DNA from: Thermobifida alba
Lineage (GTDB): Bacteria; Actinomycetota; Actinomycetes; Streptosporangiales; Streptosporangiaceae
Direction: 5' to 3'
NCBI RefSeq assembly: GCF_023208015.1
Contig: NZ_CP051627.1
Span: 3,888,422 to 3,952,421, forward strand
Length of the DNA stretch: 64,000 nt
Part shown: piece by piece, positions 46,790 to 54,166 of the stretch
Layout of the letters: every line of letters begins with the position of its first letter
How positions within the stretch are numbered: position 1 is the first letter of the stretch
The notes under the pieces: generated by a model
Told to the model about the DNA's origin: nothing
The model's database searches: none
The model's input: the letters and a program-made list of their open reading frames with translations, nothing else
Position numbers and translations under genes: made by a program

Positions 46790-47578
46790 ATGGTCCTCAA
46801 GCGCCTCATGCGCGTCTTCGGCGTCGGCGGCCCCACCGTCGAGACCGTGTTCGACTCCACCGAGGTGGCCCCCGGCGGGACCCTCACCGGACGGGTCGAG
46901 GTCACCGGCGGGGACCACGACACCGAGATCGAGAAGATCACCCTCACCCTGGAGGCGGAGGTCGAGCACGAGTACGAGTACACGACCGAGGACTCCGAGG
47001 GCGAGGAGGTGGAGCACGAGGGCGAGTACACCGCCACCCGCTCCTGGGGCCGCCTCCTGGTCTGCGAGGCCTTCTCCCTGCCCGCCGGGGAGCACCGGGT
47101 CTTCGGGTTCGAGCTGCCCGTCCCGTTCGAGGCGCCCCTCACCGTCTCCGGCGGGACCCCGCTGAACGGGCCGAAGGTCGGCGTGCGCACCCGGCTGCAC
47201 GTCGACCGGGCGTTCGACAAGAGGGACCTGGACCCGCTCGCCGTGCACGCGCTGCCGGTGCAGGAACGGATCCTCACCGCCCTCGACGAGTTGGGGTTCC
47301 AGCTCGTCGAATCCGACCTGGAGCCCGGAGAACTCATCGGCACCGACCAGACGCTCCCCTTCCACCAGGAGATCGAGTTCGGGGCCAGCCCCCGCTACGA
47401 GGCCGTCGGAGACCTGGAGGTCTCCTTCGTCACGGACGAGGAGGGCGCCCACGTCGTCTTCCAACTCGACGGCCTGGACGACCGCGGCCACACCTTCCGG
47501 GTCTCCCACGCCGAGGCCGAGACCACCGACTGGGCCGAGCGGCTCGCCTCCGAACTGGAGGCCGCGATGAACCGCTGA
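46790..47578 (+). CDS. Spo0M-like sporulation/regulatory protein
   Basis: 262 residues beginning MVLKRLMRVFGVGGPTVETV. The Spo0M (SpoOM) family signature is seen as VETVFDSTEVAPGGTLTGRV, then EIEKITLTLEAEVEHEYEY, AFSLPAGEHRVFGFELPVP, and the arrestin-like beta core. Bacillus Spo0M affects sporulation; roles in actinobacteria are uncertain. The ATG at 46790 has GGAAGG 6 bases upstream, better than ATG 46784. Convergent with dnaX, whose stop is only 13 bases away. Confidence 0.85.
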   Translation: MVLKRLMRVFGVGGPTVETVFDSTEVAPGGTLTGRVEVTGGDHDTEIEKITLTLEAEVEHEYEYTTEDSEGEEVEHEGEYTATRSWGRLLVCEAFSLPAGEHRVFGFELPVPFEAPLTVSGGTPLNGPKVGVRTRLHVDRAFDKRDLDPLAVHALPVQERILTALDELGFQLVESDLEPGELIGTDQTLPFHQEIEFGASPRYEAVGDLEVSFVTDEEGAHVVFQLDGLDDRGHTFRVSHAEAETTDWAERLASELEAAMNR

Positions 47579-47590
47579 CCGCGGGGCGGA

Positions 47591-49681
47591 CTACTTGGTG
47601 TGGTCGATCTCCTCGATGAGGTGGCCGCCCAGTTCGCTCTCGATGAGCAGGGAACCGGTGAAGGCGCTCTCGTCCAGGTCGTTCTCCGCCGCGTCCTCGG
47701 GGGCGAGCGAGGAATCGCCGGCCGGTCCGGAGTCGGCCGCCTCGGCCGGTCCCGGCTGGGGCCGGGGGGCCGGCTCGGGAGGCGCGGGCGGCTCCGGGGC
47801 GGGCTGGACGCCCGCCGGTTCGGGGCGGGAGAAGGCCACCGGGACGTCGTCCCACCCGGTCTCCGCCGCCCCCCGGGACGCGGATCCCGGCGAGGGCGCG
47901 GAAGGCGGCGCTGGAGGGGCGTCCCGGTCCGGCTGGGGTGCGGGCGGTGCGGCGGGTTCCCGGACCGGCTGCGGCGGACGGGGCGCGGCGGCCTGCGGGG
48001 CGCGCGGCGCCGCACTGCCCGGGTTCCCCGTGGACGCCTCCACGGAGACCTCCAGACCGCACACCCGCTGCACCGCCTCGGCGATGTCCCGGGCCCGCCC
48101 GCCCGTGACGAAGCTGCGCATCAGGCCGTCGGTCTCGAAGAAGAGGGTGAGGGTGCGCCCGTTCAGCACGGTGGTGCGCACCCCGTCGCGGACGATGGCG
48201 TGCGCGGCCCGCTTCCGGTTGCTCGCCAGGTATTCCAGGATGTGCGGCCACCGGTCGTCGAACGACCCGCCCCCGGCCGGGACCTGGGGACGCTGCTGCG
48301 CGGCGGGCGCGGGCGTGCCCGGCTGTGCGGGGGAGCCCCAGTCGTCGGCCGGGGCCGGACGCGGCTGGGGCCGGGACGGGGCCGCGGGCGGCTGCTGCGG
48401 CCGTGCCTCGGGCGGCGGCGCGACCGGACGGTCCGGTGCGGCCGGGGCGGGCGGCGGGGCCGCGGACGGCGCGCCTCCCGCCGGGGCGGGCGCGACCGCA
48501 GCGGCCGCGGGGGCCGCCGCGGCACCGCCGCGCTCCAAGCGCTCCAGCCGGGCCGCCAGCGCCAGTTCGTCACCGGGGTCGACGGCGGGCAGCAGGATGC
48601 GCGAGCACATCAGTTCCAGCAGCAGCCGGGGCGCGGTGGTGCCGCGCATCTCGGTCAGCCCCTTGTTGAGGATCTCGGCGGCGCGGGTCAGCTGTGCCGC
48701 ACCGAGCCGGCCCGCCTGCTCGCGCATCTGCTCCACCGCGTCGGGCGGCACGTTGATCAGACCCTTGTCCAACGCGTCGGGCACCGCGTTGAGCACCACC
48801 AGGTCGCGGACGCGCTCCAACAGGTCGGCGGCGAACCGGCGGGGGTCGTGGCCGCCCTCGACCACCCGGTCGATCAGGCCGAACACGGCGGCCCCGTCGC
48901 GCGCGCCGAGCGCGTCGACCATCTCCCCGAGGAGGCTGGAGTCGGTGTAGCCGAGCAGCTGCACCGCGCCCTCGCGGGTGATGCCGCGCTCGTCGGAGCC
49001 CGCGAGCAGCTGGTCGAGGATGGACAGCGAGTCACGCGCGGAGCCGCCGCCGGCGCGCACCACCAGCGGCAGCGCCGCCGGGTCGTAGGGCACGCCCTCC
49101 TCGGTGAGGATCTCCTCCATGAGTTCGCGCAGCGTGCTCGGCGGGATCAGCCGGAACGGGTAGTGGTGGGTGCGCGACCGGATCGTGCCGATGACCTTCT
49201 CGGGCTCGGTCGTGGCGAAGACGAACTTCAGGTGCGGCGGCGGCTCCTCGACGAGTTTCAGCAGCGCGTTGAAACCCTCGCGGGTCACCATGTGCGCCTC
49301 GTCGATGATGTAGACCTTGTACCGCGAGTTCACCGGCGCGAAGAACGCGCGTTCTCGCAGGTCACGCGCGTCGTCGACACCACCGTGGGAGGCGGCGTCG
49401 ATCTCGATGACGTCGATGCTGCCGCCGCCGTCGGGGGCCAGCGCCACGCACGACTCGCACTCCCCGCACGGGTCGGGGGTGGGGCCCTGCACGCAGTTGA
49501 GCGAGCGGGCCAGGATGCGCGCGCTGGACGTCTTGCCGCAGCCGCGCGGACCGCTGAACAGGTAGGCGTGGTTGACCCGCCCGTTGCGCAGCGCCTGGCG
49601 CAGCGGCTCGGTGACGTGTTCCTGGCCGCGCACCTCGGCGAAGGTCGCGGGACGGTACTTGCGGTACAGGGCGATGCTCAC
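47591..49681 (-). CDS. dnaX: DNA polymerase III tau/gamma subunit
   Basis: Clamp-loader ATPase, 696 residues. AAA+ domain: SIALYRKYRPATFAEVRGQE, Walker A LFSGPRGCGKTSSAR, a zinc site with C-x8-CGECESC, Walker B VYIIDEAHMVT, and sensor 1 FVFATTEPEKV. From about 380 the protein is Pro/Ala-rich, ending in an acidic tail, the tau-type extension that binds DnaE and DnaB. GTG at 49681 fits the family; longer frames do not. No obvious slippery heptamer was seen for a gamma form. The SRP RNA gene lies 130 bases upstream. Confidence 0.95.
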   Translation of the reverse strand: MSIALYRKYRPATFAEVRGQEHVTEPLRQALRNGRVNHAYLFSGPRGCGKTSSARILARSLNCVQGPTPDPCGECESCVALAPDGGGSIDVIEIDAASHGGVDDARDLRERAFFAPVNSRYKVYIIDEAHMVTREGFNALLKLVEEPPPHLKFVFATTEPEKVIGTIRSRTHHYPFRLIPPSTLRELMEEILTEEGVPYDPAALPLVVRAGGGSARDSLSILDQLLAGSDERGITREGAVQLLGYTDSSLLGEMVDALGARDGAAVFGLIDRVVEGGHDPRRFAADLLERVRDLVVLNAVPDALDKGLINVPPDAVEQMREQAGRLGAAQLTRAAEILNKGLTEMRGTTAPRLLLELMCSRILLPAVDPGDELALAARLERLERGGAAAAPAAAAVAPAPAGGAPSAAPPPAPAAPDRPVAPPPEARPQQPPAAPSRPQPRPAPADDWGSPAQPGTPAPAAQQRPQVPAGGGSFDDRWPHILEYLASNRKRAAHAIVRDGVRTTVLNGRTLTLFFETDGLMRSFVTGGRARDIAEAVQRVCGLEVSVEASTGNPGSAAPRAPQAAAPRPPQPVREPAAPPAPQPDRDAPPAPPSAPSPGSASRGAAETGWDDVPVAFSRPEPAGVQPAPEPPAPPEPAPRPQPGPAEAADSGPAGDSSLAPEDAAENDLDESAFTGSLLIESELGGHLIEEIDHTK

Positions 49682-49814
49682 GGCGCGCTCACTGCTCCCT
49701 CCGCGGACCGGCGCTGTGGGGTCACAGGCTCCTCGGTGGCGTCCACGCCATCCATTCAACCCCGTTCCGATGACAGTCAGGGGCTGCTCCGCGCGATCGG
49801 CGGCCCCAAACGCG

Positions 49815-49909
49815 AAAGGACCCCCCGCGCACCCGCCAGAGCCTACTTATCCTTGCTGCCTTCCGGCCCTGGGGAGGTTCGTAGGATGACGCCGCACGAG
49901 GGGTCTGTC
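49815..49909 (-). ncRNA. ffs: Signal recognition particle RNA (4.5S, small bacterial type)
   Basis: The minus strand contains the conserved SRP loop: CAGGGCCGGAAGGCAGCAAG at 49854-49873, with GGCAGC and AAGGAT as the tetraloop and asymmetric loop parts. The outer stem is formed by GGACAGACCCC at the 5' end and GGGGGGTCC at the 3' end (49818-49826). The ends are accurate to a few bases. TATAGA about 10 bases upstream may be its -10 box. An ffs gene before dnaX is the usual actinobacterial order. Confidence 0.93.
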
Positions 49910-50034
49910 CGAGAGTCTATAGGCCCCCGACGGGTTTCGCGAACCCGGACGTTCCGCAGCTCGGACCGGTACTTCCCCGGCCGGGACGGGGAACCGGTTC
50001 GGAGCACTGTCCGATTCCATGTAGAGTGTTCTGC

Positions 50035-50119
50035 GGAGGATTCGCCTAGTGGCCTAGGGCGCACGCTTGGAAAGCGTGTTGGGGGCAACCCCTCAAGGGT
50101 TCGAATCCCTTATCCTCCG
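50035..50119 (+). tRNA. tRNA-Ser (anticodon GGA)
   Basis: Acceptor stem GGAGGAT (50035-50041) with ATCCTCC (50112-50118), discriminator G, no encoded CCA. Anticodon loop TTGGAAA between CACGC and GCGTG gives anticodon GGA. Long variable arm TTGGGGGCAACCCCT. It marks the left edge of the accessory region. Confidence 0.96.
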
Positions 50120-50139
50120 CACCGCCTGACCAGGCAGCA

Positions 50140-50174
50140 CGAGGCCCCGGAGCGCCCAGCGCCCCGGGGCCTCG
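50140..50174 (+). terminator. Terminator after tRNA-Ser(GGA)
   Basis: Eleven-base stem CGAGGCCCCGG / CCGGGGCCTCG with a 13-base loop, starting 20 bases after the tRNA. Confidence 0.85.
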
Positions 50175-50184
50175 TCGTGCTTCC

Positions 50185-50511
50185 GTCTCAGTTTCAGCAT
50201 GCGGACGGCGAAACCCAAGCCAAACGCTCGCCGATCGGGAGTTCGTGTGTGCCGAGTGCGGATTACAGCTCGACCGTGATCTCAACGCGGCACGCAACAT
50301 CGCTGCCCATGCGGAAATTGTGCCGCCTGGCACGGGCGCCCCTGGTAGAGGGGAGCCCTTAAACGCCCGTGGAGACCGTGTCAGTCCTGTCCTCCTCAAG
50401 GGAGAGCGGGCAACAGTCATCGAAGCGGGAAGACGCTGGCCTCTGCGGGCCAGCGCCACCTCGGCGGAGCAATCCGCCGACGTCCCTCTCGCGCGTATCT
50501 CAAAACGGTAA
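50185..50511 (+). pseudogene. TnpB (IS605/IS607-type OrfB) C-terminal remnant
   Basis: The frame reads SVSACGRRNPSQTLADREFV then CAECGLQLDRDLNAARNIAA, the C-terminal zinc-ribbon and final RuvC motif of TnpB (normally C-S-A-C-G ... C-x-x-C-G ... DRDxNAAxNI). The first zinc Cys is replaced by Ser/Val, and the whole N-terminal part is missing; the remnant starts right after the tRNA terminator. The tail after NIAA (LNARGDRVSP) is also typical. No TnpA or intact ends are seen. It abuts the CRISPR leader. Confidence 0.8.
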
Positions 50512-50540
50512 AGCTTCTGCTTAGATGCAGGTCAGTAACT
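50486..50540 (+). promoter_or_regulatory. Probable CRISPR leader end
   Basis: The 55 bases before the first repeat are AT-richer than the flanks (CTCAAAACGGTAAAGCTTCT, then GCTTAGATG) and lie on the 5' side expected for a repeat that starts GTGC and ends GACCG. The leader may extend into the TnpB remnant. Assignment of the leader side is inferred. Confidence 0.5.
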
Positions 50541-51177
50541 GTGCGGGCCTTACGCGCGCGGGACGACCGTACACCGCGACCCGGCGCGGGTCCGTGGCCC
50601 GCGTGCGGGCCTTACGCGCGCGGGACGACCGGTCTTGGCGGACGCGCTGCGGGCCGGGGTCGTGTGCGGGCCTTACGCGCGCGGGACGACCGCCGCCAGG
50701 ACAGCCCCCACGCCCCGCCACCCCGTGCGGGCCTTACGCGCGCGGGACGACCGGAGGCCCCTCATGACCAGTCCGTTCTGGCTGAGTGCGGGCCTTACGC
50801 GCGCGGGACGACCGCACCCCGCCCCGTGGGGGGGTGCGCATCAGTGCGGGCCTTACGCGCGCGGGACGACCGTCCCGGGGGCTCATCGCGCCCGAGGAGG
50901 CAGCGTGCGGGCCTTACGCGCGCGGGACGACCGGCTGAGGCCGACCGCGCCACCCGGCAGGCGGAGTGCGGGCCTTACGCGCGCGGGACGACCGCCGTGT
51001 GGCCAGGGGGCGCCGCCTGCGGTGGCGTGCGGGCCTTACGCGCGCGGGACGACCGCCCACGACGAGGAAGAGGTGTACGCCTGATGGGTGCGGGCCTTAC
51101 GCGCGCGGGACGACCGACGGTGACCATGTAGCGGACCGGCCGCCCGTCGTGCGGGCCTTACGCGCGCGGGACGACCG
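50541..51177 (+). CRISPR. CRISPR array, 11 identical 29-base repeats, 10 spacers
   Basis: Repeats begin at 50541, 50603, 50664, 50725, 50786, 50844, 50905, 50966, 51027, 51088 and 51149. Each is 29 bases, starting GTGCGGGCC and ending GCGGGACGACCG, identical in all copies as far as I can read. Spacers are 32 bases except the first (33) and the fifth (29). The 29/32 geometry and the GTG...GACCG ends fit type I-E, but the centre (TTACGCGCG) lacks the usual CCCC/GGGG stem. No cas gene lies in the window, so the array is an orphan or depends on distant cas genes. Confidence 0.97.
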
Positions 51178-51412
51178 GGGCGAGTTCCAGGGTCCACGGT
51201 GCTGCGGTGGTCTCGACACGGGTGGCGGCAGCGTAGCCCTGCCGGGCGTGGTCCAACAACCGTTCGGCGATTCGCGGCCCCAGCACCACACCGGAGTCGA
51301 AACTGTACACAAAGGTGAGTGACGGTAACGGGACAACGGCGGCCTTCTCTGAGGTGATGAAGAACCGTTCGAAAAGATCGGCGTCGATGAGGCCGATGTG
51401 CAGCGTCTGCAT
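51158..51412 (-). pseudogene. Gene fragment ending inside the last CRISPR repeat
   Basis: A minus-strand frame from ATG 51412 gives 84 residues with coding character (MQTLHIGLIDADLFERFFIT, SLTFVYSFDSGVVLGPRIAE, RLLDHARQGYAAATRVETTA). The same frame stays open about 35 codons upstream (RTTLPPALADHLHRLLELRD) without a start. Its C-terminus (PVVPRA then stop) is encoded by the last CRISPR repeat, so the array has replaced the true 3' end. Family not recognised. Confidence 0.5.
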
Positions 51413-51522
51413 GCCCAGCGACCGGTTGTGGGGATCTCGCAGCTCCAGCAGCCGGTGTAGGTGGTCGGCCAGGGCCGGGGGCAGAGTGGTCCGCTGATGG
51501 GTGAGACGCCGGTCTCGGGAAG

Positions 51523-51554
51523 GCCCTCAGGGGGCTGTCACGCCCCCTGAGGGC
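51523..51554 (-). terminator. Terminator of the XRE / 125-residue gene unit
   Basis: Perfect 13-base stem GCCCTCAGGGGGC / GCCCCCTGAGGGC with a 6-base loop, 11 bases beyond the stop at 51565. Confidence 0.85.
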
Positions 51555-51564
51555 TTCGCACCCG

Positions 51565-51942
51565 TCACACGGCCTTGTCGGCCCTGACGTGTATTTCGAT
51601 CTGTTCGAAGATGTCGGCGTCGGTTTCCTGCTGCCAGGCCGGCAGGTCGTCCCAGTCGGCGACATAGGAGGGCTTGGGGTCGGGAAAGTGCTTGTAGATC
51701 TGGCCGATCCAGCACAGGGCGACGAACCGGCCCTTCTGGGATCGGGTGAGTTTGGCGGTGGCGCCGTTGGTCGTCTCGACGAAGGCGGCGACCTGGTCGT
51801 AGACGGCGGCCGCGGCGGCCCGTTCCCAGTCGGGAGTGTCTTCCCAGGGAGCGATGTAACCCGGTTTGGGGTCGCCGGGATAGTGGTTCTTTACCCCGGC
51901 GATCCACGCGTCGCGAAACAGCCGGCCTCGCTCGTCGTGCAC
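51565..51942 (-). CDS. Hypothetical protein with internal duplication
   Basis: 125 residues made of two similar halves: WIAGVKNHYPGDPKPGYIAP-W-EDTPDWE...VYDQVAAFV and WIGQIYKHFPDPKPSYVADW-DDLPAWQ...IFEQIEIHV. Each half has an aromatic HYP/HFP-DPKP motif and a helical end. GTG start at 51942 with GAGGAG 6 bases upstream. It follows the XRE regulator by 17 bases and shares its transcript. Proteins of this type occur beside XRE regulators in other actinobacteria (from memory), function unknown. Confidence 0.7.
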   Translation of the reverse strand: MHDERGRLFRDAWIAGVKNHYPGDPKPGYIAPWEDTPDWERAAAAAVYDQVAAFVETTNGATAKLTRSQKGRFVALCWIGQIYKHFPDPKPSYVADWDDLPAWQQETDADIFEQIEIHVRADKAV

Positions 51943-51959
51943 TTCAACTCCTCTGTCGA

Positions 51960-53519
51960 TTATCCGGAAACTGCAGGTCTGGTGAGGGCGGTGATGTCGT
52001 CGTTGAGCCGACGGATGCGTCTGTCGCGGAGCAGCGGTAGCAGATACTGCTGGAGCCCTCGCAGTTTGCGGTTGATCACACCCGATCCGGTCTGGCGAGC
52101 CGCCTCCACCGCCTCGGCGGTGAAGGCCACCACCTGCTCTGGGTCTCGACGCTGGACGCCGAGAAGCGCGAGGTCGGTGAGCACGCCTGCACGGCGTCGC
52201 ACAGTAAGGGGTCCGGTCAGGGCCTTGGTGAGCGCTGTCTCGGCGAGGTCGGACCGTCCCAGTGCGACATAGCAGGTGCCGCGCTCCTCAGCCAGGCGCG
52301 AGCCGTCGAAGCGCAGCCAGCCACCGTTGTGGACCTGGCCGGGCAGGTCCAGGACCTGCTCTGCGGTGTCCAAAGCCCGCTGGCAGGCGTCTTGGTCTCC
52401 GAGACCGGCGAAGGTCTCAGCCTGCACGGCAGCGACCCAGTATCGGGTGGACAGTGTCGAGTCCCCGCGGTGTGCAAGGGCCGTGGCGAGTTCCAGCAAA
52501 GGGACCGCTTGGGGGAACTGCCGTTCATAGACCGCAACGAACGCGTGCCGCGTCAGTGCGCACGCCCAGAGGTCGAACGCTCCGGCCTCCTTGGCCGCAG
52601 AAGCGGAGAGGGAGTAGCAGTGGGCGGCGTCGGTGTAGTGGTTGCCGTCGAAGAAGATCTCTCCAGCCAACTGGAACAGGTCCGCGGTCAGAAGACAGAG
52701 CCGCTGGCGGGCGGCCTCGCCGTGGGGCTGTTTGAGCTTGTCGGTCAGCACGTCGAGTTGGGTGCGCACCAGGGGCAGCACCTGGCTTTTGGACGGGGTC
52801 AACCCGAAGACGCGCCATAGGTTGCTGTTCAACTGCGTGTACTCGTCCAGCGCGGTGGCATCCAGGTGCCCCGACCGTCCTGGAATAGAACTGATCGCTT
52901 GGTCGATGCCCGGTACGAACCCGGCAGATGGCAGGGCCAGCAGTGTGCCAGTGACACTGAACAGGCGCAGCAGTTCACGGCGGTTCATGTCGTCATTCTC
53001 CGGAGCACCCGTCTGGCCGGGCCACACCGGGAGCAGACTGCGGTCGTTTTGCGGATCCGGGCTGGCCTTCCTGGAGAGAGGGCGCTGGGGGAGTGGTTGT
53101 CCCACGGGACCGTTCGAGTGAAACCCCTCGACGGCGGGAGTGGTACAGGTTCTCGCTGAGATGTCCTCAGTATCCGACGTGTCGAGCGGTGCGCCTGCAC
53201 CCGATGGTCCCGCCCTCATAGTGGAAGCTGGAGGGAGGATACCGAGGCCTTCCAGAGCCCTGCGCTTCTTGGCCGCATCGCGCAGGGAGCGCTTCCCCGA
53301 TTCCATCTGCGAGACCATGCCCTGGGACAGGCCGGTCATGTTTCCGATGGCCTCTTGCGTCAACTCCGTATGGGTGCGCAGCAGCCGCACGATCCGCGTC
53401 ACATCCGAGCGCGCCACCGCCTCGCGGACGTCAGCGCGCTGCCAGAAAGCGACGGGAATGCACTCGCATCTCCCCTCGGCACGGTCGTGCCCGCAGTGGC
53501 CGCAGATCACGGAGGCCAT
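51960..53519 (-). CDS. XRE-type regulator with C-terminal TPR-like region (copy 1)
   Basis: 519 residues. A Cys-rich start (CGHCGHDRAEGRCEC) precedes the helix-turn-helix (TRIVRLLRTHTELTQEAIGN, MTGLSQGMVSQMESGKRSL). A linker with MNRRELLRLFSVTGTLLALP follows, then helical repeats (from about 220) of the kind in actinobacterial signalling regulators (GEAARQRLCLLTADLFQLAG, WACALTRHAFVAVYERQFPQ). ATG at 53519 has AGGAG upstream. Its N-terminal DNA is nearly identical to that of the copy at the right edge. Divergent from the lanthipeptide precursor, so it is the likely cluster regulator. Confidence 0.88.
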   Translation of the reverse strand: MASVICGHCGHDRAEGRCECIPVAFWQRADVREAVARSDVTRIVRLLRTHTELTQEAIGNMTGLSQGMVSQMESGKRSLRDAAKKRRALEGLGILPPASTMRAGPSGAGAPLDTSDTEDISARTCTTPAVEGFHSNGPVGQPLPQRPLSRKASPDPQNDRSLLPVWPGQTGAPENDDMNRRELLRLFSVTGTLLALPSAGFVPGIDQAISSIPGRSGHLDATALDEYTQLNSNLWRVFGLTPSKSQVLPLVRTQLDVLTDKLKQPHGEAARQRLCLLTADLFQLAGEIFFDGNHYTDAAHCYSLSASAAKEAGAFDLWACALTRHAFVAVYERQFPQAVPLLELATALAHRGDSTLSTRYWVAAVQAETFAGLGDQDACQRALDTAEQVLDLPGQVHNGGWLRFDGSRLAEERGTCYVALGRSDLAETALTKALTGPLTVRRRAGVLTDLALLGVQRRDPEQVVAFTAEAVEAARQTGSGVINRKLRGLQQYLLPLLRDRRIRRLNDDITALTRPAVSG

Positions 53520-53914
53520 GATCTCCTACAGGATCCGGGGAGTCCATAACAGATTATTACGGCCTGCAGCCTGGCCTGGAGTCTCCCAGCCCCGCAGACC
53601 AGCGCAGCCAGACTGTGCGAGCACACAACAGGTTCTGCTTCAGTAGGCGGGGACCGAGACGGGGTTCACATGTCCGTTGAGTGTGGCCTGGCTGGCGTAA
53701 AAGCTGGAGAAGCTCTCTAGGTCGACAAGGGGATCTACTAGGGGGTTTCTTTCGAAGATCGAGGCGATAGGAATATTGCAATTTATTGCATTTATTGCTG
53801 GAGTTGTATTTGTCTAATGCGGTGCCCGGGGGGACAGTGTAGAGCGCTGGCGGGATGCTCGCTCGACTCAGAAGCAAGTGTCTTCAACAAACTGGTCAGA
53901 ATAAGGAGAACGAA
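53520..53914. promoter_or_regulatory. Divergent control region, XRE regulator / lanthipeptide cluster
   Basis: 395 bases without a supported gene, AT-rich from 53740 to 53825, which contrasts with the surroundings. It holds phased TATTGC repeats (listed separately) and the AAGGAG ribosome site of the precursor. The long untranslated stretch suits a strongly regulated promoter. Confidence 0.5.
53774..53798. repeat. Three phased TATTGC repeats
   Basis: TATTGC occurs at 53774, 53784 and 53793, spaced 10 and 9 bases, one helical turn apart, 115-140 bases before the precursor start. Candidate binding site for the divergent XRE regulator or part of the promoter. Confidence 0.5.
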
Positions 53915-54085
53915 ATGAGTAATACGGTTGCTGCTGAACCGTCTGTCTCCGAAGACCCCTTCGCGCTCGATGTGCAGATTGTCACCGACATTCCCCCGGG
54001 AGATCCCCTGTTCGCCTGCGGGGAAGGAACCAACGACGGCTGCCAACCGACCTGCGCCTCGGCTTGCGTCACCGGTGGAGTCTGA
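53915..54085 (+). CDS. FxLD family lanthipeptide precursor
   Basis: 56 residues. The leader has FALDVQIV at 16-23, the FxLD motif that names this family of class I lanthipeptide precursors (TIGR04363-type, by memory). The C-terminal core region runs from about residue 35: CGEGTNDGCQPTCASACVTG, with Cys at 35, 43, 47 and 51 and Thr/Ser at 39, 46, 49 and 53 for dehydration and ring closure. Asp41 lies in N-D-G, the best context for methylation-driven aspartimide formation by the linked methyltransferases. AAGGAG 7 bases before ATG. First gene of the cluster. Confidence 0.88.
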   Translation: MSNTVAAEPSVSEDPFALDVQIVTDIPPGDPLFACGEGTNDGCQPTCASACVTGGV

Positions 54086-54166
54086 TGCCTGCTGATCTGG
54101 GTGCTGCCCGGGGCGAGGGGGCCGAGCTCCAGGCAGCCTCTTCCTCTCATTGCTTGGAGAGACGAA

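Noticed and set aside
50541-51131. Long open frames across the CRISPR array with repeated RALRARDDR-, CGPYARGTT- and AGLTRAGRP-like peptides
   Set aside because: They arise because the stop-poor GC-rich repeat is read in three frames as the 61-base period rotates; there is no ribosome site and the region is a CRISPR array.
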